Of a stretch of DNA of 64,000 nucleotides, positions 20,313 to 30,240 are shown piece by piece. A program made the position numbers and the translations under genes. The notes below the pieces were generated by a model. It was given only the letters and a program-made list of their open reading frames with translations, searched no databases and was not told the origin of the DNA. The stretch lies in contig NC_018212.1 in the NCBI RefSeq assembly GCF_000219625.1, forward strand, positions 1,302,001 to 1,366,000, written 5' to 3'. This DNA comes from Zymoseptoria tritici IPO323. Its lineage: Eukaryota; Ascomycota; Dothideomycetes; Mycosphaerellales; Mycosphaerellaceae. Numbering within the stretch: position 1 is the first letter of the stretch; the number at the start of each line of letters is the position of its first letter.

Positions 20313-21546
20313 AGCATCTGACAGCATCATAGCGTCGAAGACTCGAAGGGACTCCTGTTCTTGCAGGCTCTAGGGTGTGACCCGGTCGACCGCTCGTATA
20401 TCGGCTATTTGCTATCAAGTCGACAACAGTTTCTTGCGCTGTCGAAGAGGTCATCCTGGCTCTCGTCCTTGAGATGCCGGCAAAGCTGGATTGTCTGTGT
20501 CTTCAAATTCGAGAGCCGCTGGAATCCGATAGGATATTACCCTGCTAGTAGACTTCAGGTCCAAGACTGGGATGAGGAGGTTAATAACCACTTCGACGCG
20601 CTTCTCCGCTTTGGAGCGGTGCTGTGGTACGATTTCCTACAAATGCTTCAGTGCAAGGAGTCAGTTCCTGATGTCGACAACCCTGCACACTCCCGCCATT
20701 CCTTCGAATGTCGGTGTGATGCTCAAGGACCACCTTTTTTGGCCTTGATGTCAGCAGGCGTAGCAAGACGTGCTTGTGACTTGTGGGGACCTTGGAGGTC
20801 CCTTGCAAAGAAATGGTTCGACTCACTCCCACTGGCAAGGAGGTGAGGTCCACGGGTCGGATTTGATAACGTCATCGGTCGGTCAATGGCCGGGTCTTCG
20901 TCGGAGCGTGAGAGTGAGTGCATATGAGAAATCCCTTTCGGAGTGTAATATCAATGCGTGTCTGAACTTGCGAAGCGCGCGGCTTACCCAACGCGTCGGA
21001 TCCATGCGTGCGAGCTGGCCGGGGCCGCGAAGCTAACGTAGCGCACGCAAAACTGCTTGTCGATGGTGGAATGATCGTGCTCAGTCGATGACGAGAACCA
21101 TGTAGCACCGAACGGACTGCCGGCCCATGGATCACAATGGTCGGTCGGCGGTGTGAATGCCACCAATGGTCAACGCCGATCTATGCGATGCCGCGGAGGT
21201 GTGTCGTCACTGGTGCCCCAGTATCGGTATGCCATTGTCAAGGAGCTCAGGACGGCGAGGGTCGAGCGGGAGTCTCTACGATGCACTTGCAACCCGCTCA
21301 ATCCGGGGATGGTTTCTGCAGGGAGGTAGACGAATTTTCAATGGAATTGCTGGCCCGGTAATGGGAAGCGTACAGGTCTCGGGAATGCATCGAATCACGA
21401 TTTCAATTCCTGGGTTATTGTAGCACTCTCTGCCGACGTTATGGTCCTGGAGTTGCACCTGTTTGTGGCATAAGTTTATGCTCTGAGAGCGAAAGTCCAG
21501 ACCTCTCAGCAGGCTGCCTGACCGAGAGGTAATTCGAACTCACGAC

Positions 21547-23037
21547 ATGTCCTCCTTCCTCACATCGCGCGCTGTCTTTCCAAGCATGGAAGCAGACCTG
21601 GCTGAACAAAGACTCCTTGATGGACAAGATCTGGAGACTGCCGGCAGCTCTCGACACAGCACGCGGACTAGTTGGTCTGGCGCCTGGAACCCACGGCTGA
21701 CATCGGCCTTTCACAGCCATATACTGCCATGCATTTTGCCCTCTTGGTTGCTGCCCAGCAGGATCCAATCGCCAGATCTCGCAGTATCGCCAAGATCAAC
21801 CGCCTACCTGGACGGTATGCGAGGTCTTGTTGCTCTTCTCGTCTTTGTTCGCCACTTTTCACTACCGTGGCAGCCACATCTGGACTATGGATACGGCCAG
21901 TATGGCTCCTACCATGGACTTCTTCGCTTACCGTTCCTCCGGATCTTGTTCGCGGGACCATGGGTACCAATGATGTTTGTGGTCTCTGGATACGTCTTGT
22001 CGGCAAAGCCGCTAAAGCTCGCTCGAAACGAAGCATGGCAGGGTCTCTTCCTTTCGATGGCGAGCTCGACCTTCCGACGGGCCATTCGGTTGTTTTTACC
22101 GCCGGTCGTTTCGACATGTGCAGTCATGCTGATTGTGCATCTCGGCGGTTTTAGCTTCGATTATGAACTGATGCCTGGTCGAAACCCCGAACATCCTGCA
22201 GCTCTGGATTCCGTTGGCGCTCAACTTGGGGACTGGTGTCACTTCGTGCTCTACGAGCTCACCAATCCTTGGGATTGGCACCAGCGGCAGCTTATGGCGT
22301 ATGGTCCTCACCTTTGGACCATTCCTATCGCATTTCAGGGAACGCTCGTCGTTTTTCTGGCGTGTCTTGGCCTTGCCCGAACTAGACCTCGGATGAGGGC
22401 AGTGTCCTTGGGCTTGGGCATTGTATGGAGCGAACTATGCGGCAGAAAATACATCGCACCATTTCTTGGCGGCACGTTGATTCGCGAGTTGAGCTTCTCC
22501 AAACAGGCCGCCAGCGGACCAGGTGGAGCCAAGGAGCATACAACAGGTTCGATGGTCAGGTCCTCGTTCGCATATATCGGACTCATGTTCGGCCTCTTTT
22601 TGGGATCCTTTCCGCGGTTCAATGACCATGGCCGAGCTTGCACATTTGGGTGGAAGCTACTATGCGATATCACCCCGAATTATCGCTTCTGGCACGGAAT
22701 TGCTGCCTTCTGTGTCTTGCTTGCGATTGATCAGGATCGCACGCTGCAACGACCTTTCGAACATCGGATTATTCAGTACATGGGAACTATCTCATTCTCG
22801 TTCTACATCGTGCACGAGCCGTTCCTTCACGTGGTAGCGTTTTACCTACCTGGGTTTTTCTGGACCTGGATTGGTCAGGAGGGTTGGCTAAGGTATCAAT
22901 GTGGGTTCGCAATGGGAATGCTTGCCAGTCTTTTCATTTTGGTATGGATTGCCGATGTGTTCAAGTCAAACGTGGAAGACCGTTGCGCAGTCCTTGCCGA
23001 AAGAATAGAGGCTCTTTGCTTTACGCATACAACATAG
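21547..23037 (+). CDS. acyltransferase-3 family membrane protein
   Basis: Multi-span membrane acyltransferase of the OafA/YrhL-like Acyl_transf_3 family. Single exon, 496 aa. The hydrophilic N-terminal 80 residues are followed by the family start YLDGMRGLVALLVFVRHFSL, which carries the expected Arg and His near the first helix. Later come VPMMFVVSGYVLSAK (family motif F..SG[FY]), a long loop ending HLWTIPIAFQGTLVV, and a C-terminal ISFSFYIVHEPFLH helix. About ten hydrophobic segments are visible. Such enzymes acylate small molecules or glycans. Inside a RiPP-like cluster, acylation of the peptide product is the natural inference; the substrate is not shown by sequence. Confidence 0.85.
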   Translation: MSSFLTSRAVFPSMEADLAEQRLLDGQDLETAGSSRHSTRTSWSGAWNPRLTSAFHSHILPCILPSWLLPSRIQSPDLAVSPRSTAYLDGMRGLVALLVFVRHFSLPWQPHLDYGYGQYGSYHGLLRLPFLRILFAGPWVPMMFVVSGYVLSAKPLKLARNEAWQGLFLSMASSTFRRAIRLFLPPVVSTCAVMLIVHLGGFSFDYELMPGRNPEHPAALDSVGAQLGDWCHFVLYELTNPWDWHQRQLMAYGPHLWTIPIAFQGTLVVFLACLGLARTRPRMRAVSLGLGIVWSELCGRKYIAPFLGGTLIRELSFSKQAASGPGGAKEHTTGSMVRSSFAYIGLMFGLFLGSFPRFNDHGRACTFGWKLLCDITPNYRFWHGIAAFCVLLAIDQDRTLQRPFEHRIIQYMGTISFSFYIVHEPFLHVVAFYLPGFFWTWIGQEGWLRYQCGFAMGMLASLFILVWIADVFKSNVEDRCAVLAERIEALCFTHTT

Positions 23038-23837
23038 ACAGTCTTTACATAAGACGGTGCATTCATTCTAACGCGCTCGCCTGGGACCAATGCCGTTGAA
23101 CGAAAGCAACCTCCCTCCCGAGGCAGATCACGATCGAATTGCATTGTAGATTCTGCCCTGCGTGGCTTTTCGTCGTTGCTTAATTGCGTGTCGAGATTCG
23201 GAAGGGTCAAATAGCAATGAATCTACTCCGTACAGTCTGTGGACTGCATACGGGAGGTAGTGCTTATGTCGATATTTCAATCGATGCGACAAATTTTCCA
23301 TATCCGTAATGGTCTGGAGCGGTCGATATCGTCTTATTAAGGGCATGGATGCAACTTCTCATTTTTGGTCCAAACTCTGTACCTTGCCCTTGCAGGTCTT
23401 ACTCGCTACTCCCTACCCTTGGTTAATCCGCTCCAGTCCGGTCCAAGGCTGTTGGCAATGGAACTCTGACATGGTCCTTGACTTTGCCAATGCGGTCCGT
23501 CATCGGACGCATATACTCGGGTCCACTACTGCTGCAGTGCAAGGCGGCCGCGTACATACCCCTCGTCTGTCATACAAGCGCATGGTGACATGAACACGGG
23601 TGGAGATGCGGTCAGAGCGTGCGGTCCACTGGACCGACTCTCGATCGTGAGGTGACATTGCTCGAGCGACCGTCAGAGGTTTTGATCGAACGGGCATTGA
23701 TCGACGTTTCATTCGCCTGATCAGGCAGCAAATCAGGCACCACGCTGTCGAACTCATGCGCTGTCGTTCACTACCCTAAATAGCCCAACCATTACTCACC
23801 TTTTACTGGAAGAGCCAAGTTATCAGGAGCCAACACG
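23038..23837. other. intergenic, UstYa-2 promoter region
   Basis: 800 bp without a recognisable gene. It includes the palindrome at 23622-23636. Confidence 0.5.
23622..23636. promoter_or_regulatory. CGG-N9-CCG palindrome upstream of UstYa-2
   Basis: CGGTCCACTGGACCG is a perfect inverted repeat around a central base, about 200 bp upstream of the ATG at 23838. Inverted CGG triplets are the usual half-sites of Zn2Cys6 regulators. I did not find the same site before the other cluster genes. Confidence 0.35.
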
Positions 23838-24756
23838 ATGCATGCCGGAGATTTGGAAAAGCTCGAGCAGCAAGCGCCCTTCTTGCCACCGGATGCTGAT
23901 GATATCGATCTCACATCAGACTCAACATTCGAAACGGGGCCGAATCGAACATGGCCGACGTGGCCAACCATCATCTCAGGCTTTCTGTTTGTCGCCTCCT
24001 TGGTTATAATCCTCGTTTCAGCGTTGATACCTCCGACGGACTCTCAGTGTGTTCGGGCTATGCATGCATGGTGTAAGTGAAGTGGCTCTTGGGACGAATC
24101 CGACACTAATACCCACTCAAGCGCCAATGCTCGAGGCACTTGAATACCATCAATCAGACGACGCCTATCAATCTCGGGGTCTTTATATGGGCCAACCCAC
24201 AGATGTGCTGGAGGACGCCTGGGAAGTCTTTTGGAAAGGTATCTCCGCCCACAGTGCACTGCTGATTGCATATTCTGACAGGTCCAGGCGGCTCGCTGGG
24301 TATTCCCGAGGATAAACTACCTTTGTTCAACAAGTCCTCAAACGAGAGAGACTGGCATCACCTCCCCGATGATGTGGGAGGAGGCATACAAGCATTCTTT
24401 GAAGGATTCCATGATTTACATTGTCTTGTACGTTGTGAATGCTATGCATTTTTTTCCAAACACCAACTGACAATTTTGATACGCAGAACCTGGTCCGTCA
24501 GTACACGTATCGAAATGACTGGAACTACACCAATCACTTCTTTACAAGTGAAAGGATACCAGTCCTATTTCATGCCGAGCACTGTTTGGAGATGCTGAGA
24601 GCAAAACTGATGTGTGATGCTGATACCACACCTTACCTGATTGTGAATGACCCAGAGCGAGGAGAGGTAGTGGATGTGAGGACTCGCCGTACATGCCACA
24701 ACATACCTGCTATCAGGCAATGGACAAAGGAGCACATAGTGGTCTTGGACACTTGA
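23838..24756 (+). CDS. UstYa-family (DUF3328) oxidase, copy 2
   Basis: Second membrane-bound UstYa-type peptide oxidase. Exons 23838-24072, 24122-24238, 24282-24427 and 24487-24756 give 255 aa. The hydrophilic acidic N terminus is followed by a transmembrane helix at about residues 44-66 (TIISGFLFVASLVIILVSAL) and the family segment SPMLEALEYH. Motif 1 is HDLHC at 161-165, directly followed across an intron by NLVRQY. Motif 2 is HC at 198-199 in HAEHCLEMLRAKLMC. The late Cys (RTCHNIPAIRQW) is kept. All introns have good donors (GTAAGT, GTATCT, GTACGT). It is tail-to-tail with copy 3, 63 bp apart. Two different intact UstYa proteins in one locus is usual for dikaritin pathways. Confidence 0.88.
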
Positions 24757-24819
24757 AATACTTGTCATGTCAAATATTGAAGCATTTGACTGTACAGCTG
24801 ATTCTGGCCGGCGACCATT

Positions 24820-25665
24820 TCAAAGATCCAGCTCTACGAACGTCTTCAATGCCCGACCATCCTTCACGAAGTTATCGCTTGCCCACCTGACGATTTTGTC
24901 GTAATCTCTGCAAACGTGTGCAGATTTCACGTGCGCACCAACTCCGTGGGCGGTGGTACTCTTGTTCGAATTGACTTCGAGAAAGAGCGTAGGTTCGAAG
25001 GCGCACAAGAAGTCTTGTCGTAACTTTTCGATGCATTGATCAAGTACTTTCCGTGACGGCAGCGTATATAGGGCTGGATCCGGTTGTTCATAGAAGGCCC
25101 GGCGAATCATCTTCTGCGATGCCGTCAGTAAGTGGTCGCAGACTCAAGGTGACTATCGGTCTCATCTCACCAGACAGGTCATCTGGAGGGAGACTCCCGG
25201 AATTACCAATGGCTCGTTCTCCTGAGTGGTCGGCGTTGAAGTGGGTCTCCTACTCGAAGTAGGTATCTGGTCGGCAACAACAGCGCCATCTGATCAATCG
25301 GTCGTCAGAAAGGGATCGATATAAAATGTTTCCGAGGTCGAGTTGCTGCTTACATGGACTGATCAAATCCCACGCCTCCTCCCGACCAGCCGTGGGCGAA
25401 CCTTTATAGACGTGTGTAACCGCATGAAATTCCCAGGAGTTTTTCCAGGAGTAATCGATTGCTGTTCTTCCAAGCACTGGTCCCACAGTCAGCACTGCCT
25501 GATGTTGGAGAACTCGAACCGCATACAATTAGGGAACAGCTTATCGATACACGCCGCCGGTGGAGGTGCTCTTCCTCTTGTGAAGATGAAGAAAACCAGA
25601 GACGCGGCAAAAGAGATGATTGAAAGTCTCAGACGCCAGAGGGCGTGATGATTCTCCTTGACCAT
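24820..25665 (-). CDS. UstYa-like protein lacking the signature histidines, copy 3
   Basis: Exons 25665-25527, 25476-25354, 25289-25171 and 25113-24820 join in frame to 224 aa. Architecture follows DUF3328: a transmembrane helix near residues 14-28, an AIDYSWK..W segment, YKGSPTAGREEAWDLI (family .YKGPP...D.AWD.L), then GVSLQMTCLKMIRRAFY where active relatives have G.D..HQLHCLN.LR. Motif 1 is therefore LQMTC (122-126), with both His replaced, and motif 2 is DQC (152-154) in LDQCIEKLRQDFLC, with His replaced by Gln. The cysteines and the late HVCRDYDKI block remain. Frame and splice sites are intact, so it looks like a maintained pseudoenzyme rather than a wreck. The start is uncertain: the N terminus is shorter than usual. 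Confidence 0.78.
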
Positions 25666-26458
25666 GCTTCTGTCGAACTCCACTTGAGCGTAGAGGGGAG
25701 CTGCTGAAAGAAGTGGTGGGCATGAAATCCTCGCAAGCCGGCAAGACCAACTACCTGGGAAAAAGCCGCCAAAATGTGCCAGCACACTTGCTGGAGAAAT
25801 GGTGGCCAGATGGTACCGCCCCTTCCGTGATGTTCAGATCGAGACTGCGTTCTGTACCCAGGACCGAATGGCGCTTACTTCTGGCAACTCTATCGATCCC
25901 CGGGAATTGACGGTTACTCGAGCTCACGTTGTCCCGGAAGCATTGGCATGTCTTGAAAGAAGCAAGGTCTTCATTGCAGGGTGCACGGTGTGAACGAAAT
26001 CCCGGGATGTTACCGAAAGGACATGGGTGAACAGATCGAACGCACTGACCGCATGACTTTGCCCGCCACAAGGACCGTCCGAGACATCCACGTACCGGTG
26101 GGTGGAAGATGCCGCGGAGATGCCTTCACCGCCGGAGTGGACGATGATGGGTGTTTTTTATCCGCCCTGCAGGAGCAGAAGCCCTTGGCTTCCCAGGACG
26201 GCAGCAGAATGTCTAGGATTCATCCATCGGAGTGTTTCTGTATCGCGTCTCGTTTTTGAAAATGTCTACAGCGCCTAGAACCATGATTTCCAAATCAGCG
26301 AATTGAATTATCCGTGGATATCTACTGGACAATTCGACGGTGCATGCTACTCCGCCCTCGCCCAAGTCTCGACCTAAGATACCCATCTGCGAACTCACCA
26401 GGCTCATTTTCGAGGGCAACCCGAGGGATACCTTGGTTACTTCGCCCAAGAAGAACAC
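25666..26458. other. intergenic, UstYa-3 / MFS divergent region
   Basis: 793 bp between divergent genes. Short open frames exist on both strands, including a minus-strand frame of about 93 codons at 26213-26494 that overlaps the MFS start, but I recognise none of them. It may hold a gene remnant. Confidence 0.4.
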
Positions 26459-27832
26459 ATGGCGTGCGAAAACCAGGGCACCGGCACCCGACACGCTTCC
26501 GTGAGAAAGATTCCCTTGATGATGGCCGCAGCAAGCTCGTCCGTGTCATTGCCCTCGAAGCATGGAGCAGCATCGCTACATGCTAGGTGGAGCGCTCGCA
26601 AAATCTCCATGGCGGGTGCCTGTGCTCTACTGGTCTTCACAGCGTGCGGCATCAACTTTTCGTTCGGAGTCTACCAGGAACACTATGACACTCTCGGAGG
26701 ACCGTTCCGTGATGCCACTTCAGGTCAAATCAGTGTTATCGGGACTCTGGCATCCTCCATGATGATGATTGGCGCACCTGCGGTCGATCCACTGGTGAGA
26801 TGGTACGGCACTCCGGCCGCTGTGACGCTTAGTGGTATACTCTTCGTGGTATCGGGACTTGCAGCGTCTTTCGGAACCCATCTTTGGCACTTTCAGCTCG
26901 CTCAAGGATTTCTTCAAGGTTGCGCTGCTTGTCTAGCTTATATTCCGGCTGTCGTGATCGCTCCGCGTCTTTTCCCGGCCCACCGTGGTTTAGCAACAGG
27001 AGTGGTCACAAGTGGTACTGGACTTGGGGGAGTGATGTGGGCGCCACTACTTCGGCATGCTCTCACAAGGCTCGGCTACCGAACGACTTTGGTCTTTGCT
27101 GGCTTGTTTGCAGGTGTATTGATATTCTCTGCGGCGACCGCTCTGCTAAGAGTTGACACTTTGCCTTTGAATCAAGAGCACTCGAACCGGTCAAACAACG
27201 ATGAATGTCCACAGTCAACGGAAATCCAACAACCTCGAATCTTGCTGGCACATGTGATGGCAAGCTCCTTCCAGTCGGCCGCATACTTCACGCCCATATA
27301 CTTCATGTCATCACTGGCCCGGAGCCTTGGATTTTCCGAAATCTCAGGGGCGAACATCATTGCTCTGTGCAATCTTTGCAATTGCGCTGGCAAAATTCTT
27401 GTTGGCCACGCTGCAGACAAGGTAGGACGACTGAAGCTCCTAAGCATCTCAACTACGGTCAGTGCGCTGGCTACGTTCGGCATTGCTGCCGCTGCGACCT
27501 CTCCACTACCGCTCAGTGCACAAAGAACATCGTTGTTGCTATATGCTGTGACATATGGCTCGTCAGCTGGAGCGTACGTTGCATTGTTACCAACGGCGAT
27601 GATCGATCAATTTGGAGTCAGCGGCTTCGCAAAGATCAACGGCACACTGTATATGTATCGTGGTATTGGAGCGCTGGCTGGAACGTTCATTGCGGGTTCA
27701 TTAATGGTTGCGCCCGGAGATGTTGAAGGACATGTAGCCTGGGACTTTGTCAGGACGCTGGCCTTCACAGCAGCATGCCTGTGCGTAGCTGCGTCTTTTC
27801 TCTTGTGGATACGGAGGGTCTGCGATCAATAG
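26459..27832 (+). CDS. MFS transporter, monocarboxylate-porter type
   Basis: Single exon, 457 aa. After a hydrophilic N terminus of about 50 residues, twelve hydrophobic helices can be followed. The first is ACALLVFTACGINFSFGVYQ, where the G..FSFGVYQ pattern is typical of fungal MCT-like (MCH) transporters. Other landmarks are FLQGCAACLAYIPAVVIAP, FPAHRGLATGVVTSGTGLGG (the MCT signature after helix 4), a hydrophilic central loop (about residues 225-260) and NCAGKILVGHAADKVGRLK. A downstream ATG near 26519 is an alternative start. Inside the cluster it could export the peptide product or give self-protection; that is inferred from position only. Confidence 0.88.
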   Translation: MACENQGTGTRHASVRKIPLMMAAASSSVSLPSKHGAASLHARWSARKISMAGACALLVFTACGINFSFGVYQEHYDTLGGPFRDATSGQISVIGTLASSMMMIGAPAVDPLVRWYGTPAAVTLSGILFVVSGLAASFGTHLWHFQLAQGFLQGCAACLAYIPAVVIAPRLFPAHRGLATGVVTSGTGLGGVMWAPLLRHALTRLGYRTTLVFAGLFAGVLIFSAATALLRVDTLPLNQEHSNRSNNDECPQSTEIQQPRILLAHVMASSFQSAAYFTPIYFMSSLARSLGFSEISGANIIALCNLCNCAGKILVGHAADKVGRLKLLSISTTVSALATFGIAAAATSPLPLSAQRTSLLLYAVTYGSSAGAYVALLPTAMIDQFGVSGFAKINGTLYMYRGIGALAGTFIAGSLMVAPGDVEGHVAWDFVRTLAFTAACLCVAASFLLWIRRVCDQ

Positions 27833-27928
27833 CTGTTTCGGGAACGATCGAGGCACTCGCCAAGTCAAGTACAACAGTAACTGTTCGTAACGCACGTATA
27901 TAAGCCCGACTTATGGCGAAGGTTCGAA

Positions 27929-28723
27929 ATGGATCGTAATAATCTGGCGATGCCTATATACGTCTCGCGAGATCCAGAGACTCGTCCCAATCACAGAAAT
28001 CTACAGCATTCATCGCGAGTGGGCAATGCATCCATGCTCTCCCGCGCGGGCCTTAGAGACTGCCCACTTTCAAGTCGTTCATGGCCCATCACCATGTCAT
28101 CACAGGTCCTGTCCCAGAGTAAGAATCAGCGTCCATTCCCTGACGATGATAACGGCGACGCCCAACCAACGCCAACGCCCAATAATGTTCTTGGTATCCT
28201 GCCGAAGTGTGCCCCACACGGCAAGGACATGGTCTTCGGAAGCCAAGCCACCGCCAAATACCGCTTTCACGGGACAGTCTTTTCAACTGACTTGGTGTCA
28301 CACAGCCTGTCCATGCACGAGCAAGGTACCTATAAGCGTTTCCATTGCATCATTCTCGCACCTCTACTTGCTCGATCCTCACGCCATGCTCATTCCCCGA
28401 ACCTGTTCCGCCGAGATCGATGCGACTTCCTTCGAGAGCTCATGCTGTACGACTCGCGACCCCTGCTCACATCTATGCTTACTCGAGATCATGGAACTTT
28501 CTCAACGAGGAACATTGAGCCGGGGAGAGGCTGGAGTCGACGCTCGGAGCCTACAAGGCGACATCAAAGCCTCACTCGGAATGACGACTTAGCCGGAAAG
28601 ACGGAGTCGACTCATGCTAGGTACTGGGTATGCGAACCATCAATCAGTCGAATTTCAGTAACCCTGACGATTAGTAAACAGCACCCAAACCATTGCAACG
28701 ACCTACTGCTGAGCTCGTCCTGA
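27929..28723 (+). other. orphan open frame, 264 codons, doubtful gene
   Basis: An uninterrupted frame between the MFS and oxygenase genes. A TATATAA lies about 30 bp before the ATG. The product is Ser/Arg/His-rich without helices, domains or signal peptide, and a second frame (28026-28592) is open over the same DNA. I see neither a zinc-cluster motif nor any cluster-type enzyme. It may be noncoding, a degraded gene, or an undetected spliced gene. Confidence 0.2.
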
Positions 28724-28815
28724 GTGCCTGTTGGCTCTCCTATTCTTCCCACCAGCGGACGCGCACGATCCATCACTGGAAGGTCATTCCCATCGAAACG
28801 TTTCTCATCACTCCG

Positions 28816-29916
28816 ATGACGATTCCGCTGAAGGAGGTGTCCATCGCTCCATTGCCGACGATCGACTATGACCTACTGTTGGCTCGAGATCGATTCGAGA
28901 TTGCACGTCTCGTGGACATTTGCAGAACTCACGGTTTCTTCTATCTGAAATTCGCGGGCTCACAGGCCGAACGTCTTCTGTCCAATTCGGACGATGTCGT
29001 GGATTTGATGCGAGACTACTTCCAACAACCTCTGGAGACCAAGCTCAAAGATGTCAGAGGGACCGTCACGCATGGGTAAAAGTGCACCCTCCCAACATTC
29101 CGACGAAAGACACTTATGCTATGATCACAGCTATTGCCCGACAGGGAGGTACACCGGCGCGAAAAGAGGCGAAAGAGATTGCTACGAGACTTTGAAAGTA
29201 TGTGCTTGGTTTGACCATTCTGTTGTCCTTGATATCTTACTGATGACCCGCAATGGTAGATTTCGGAGGCTGAGATGGACGCTAGAGCGCCGCAACTCCC
29301 CAATGTGGTGCATCAACATACCGAGCTCTTCAGCGACTTCATCTCGGGATCACACGCAGCATTGATCACAGTCCTGAAGTGTCTATCCATTGGCATGAAT
29401 CTGGATGAGACCGAGCGCTTTGAGAACAAACACCGGCCAAATGAACCCGCATGTACCACAATGGTGCTCTTTCGTTACCCAAGACAGGTAGTAGATGGCG
29501 AAGGTATCGGCCACAATGTGCACACGGACATTGGTAGCCTGACCCTGCTTTACTGTCAAGACTGGGGATTGCAACTGCTGAGTCCAGAGAATAACGAGTG
29601 GGGTTTTGTCGAACCACGTCCTGGGCACACCATCATCAATGTTGGAGATTCGCTGCGCTTCCTGTCGAATAACCAACTACGATCTTGTGTCCATCGAGTG
29701 ATTCCGCTTACGGAGCGGCAAGAAACCGACAGGTACTCAATTGCCTACTTTCTTCGCGCTGAGGATCAGTCGGTCTTTGTGGACAGCAAGAAAAGGGAGC
29801 TTTCGGCACGTTCGTGGCACGATGAGAAGTACGAAGTTTTCAGACAGCCTCACGAGGTGCAGGAGATTGATATGGTGTTGACGGGTGGAATGGAGAAGCA
29901 GGGCCGCTTGTGCTAA
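28816..29916 (+). CDS. 2-oxoglutarate/Fe(II) oxygenase, IPNS-like
   Basis: Member of the isopenicillin-N-synthase/flavanone-hydroxylase-like dioxygenases. Exons 28816-29075, 29131-29197 and 29260-29916 give 327 aa. The N-terminal DIOX_N part has VSIAPLPTIDYDLLLARD and THGFFYLKF. The iron site is complete: HTD at about 197-199 (HNVHTDIGSLTLL) with distal His at about 254 (LRSCVHRVIP). The 2-oxoglutarate-binding R-x-S is RYS at 267-269. The HGYCPTGRYTG block formed across intron 1 matches the family. It likely hydroxylates, desaturates or cyclises a cluster product; the substrate is unknown. The gene is the last plus-strand member before the adhesin. Confidence 0.88.
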
Positions 29917-30240
29917 GTTACCATCGAACAATTTACCTTGCCAACTTACACGTGCGCTTATCTGCGTGTCTCGTCACGCGGCTATCTTACCTGCACGACT
30001 GTGTAGCATGTTCTGCTGATGTTTATCTACGGCCCTCAAGCACGCCTTGTCCACTCATCTTCGAGCTTTTTGGCATGTCTTCGTACGCTTAGTTCCATGT
30101 CCTGCTGAGTTACCTGTACGACTCAAACCATGCCGTGCTGTTTTACTCGTACGACTGTCTACGACTGTCTAGCGCATCTTGCCAAACTTCTGTACGACTA
30201 CATCAATCTACTAATACACAGTTTTGACTCCCCCCAGACG
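29917..30240. other. intergenic with imperfect short repeats
   Basis: 324 bp between convergent genes. The motif TACCTGYACGACT / TACTCGTACGACTG recurs about five times between 29988 and 30200, with CATGTCCTGCTG-like segments between copies, suggesting a decayed tandem repeat. Confidence 0.5.

Larger units (their letters stand above)
18937..21546. other. 2.6-kb non-coding segment with inverted repeats
   Basis: Upstream of both the precursor (minus) and the acyltransferase (plus). No convincing gene is seen; the open frames present lack family motifs. It carries three inverted-repeat structures, annotated separately, and a perfect 9-bp-arm hairpin near 19582-19607 (TGGCCGCTC / GAGCGGCCA). The precursor promoter should be just above 18936 and the acyltransferase promoter just below 21547. 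Confidence 0.55.

Noticed and set aside
20361..20846. 161-codon plus-strand frame upstream of the acyltransferase
   Set aside because: No domain, no helix pattern, mixed Arg/Cys/Trp composition like antisense noise, and it lies next to inverted repeats.
21440..21550. Possible tRNA (TTCGAA-like box near 21531)
   Set aside because: The stem bases around the putative T-loop do not pair and no cloverleaf can be drawn.
26213..26494. 93-codon minus-strand frame at the MFS start
   Set aside because: It overlaps the MFS coding start and shows no family motif; kept only as a remark in the intergenic entry.
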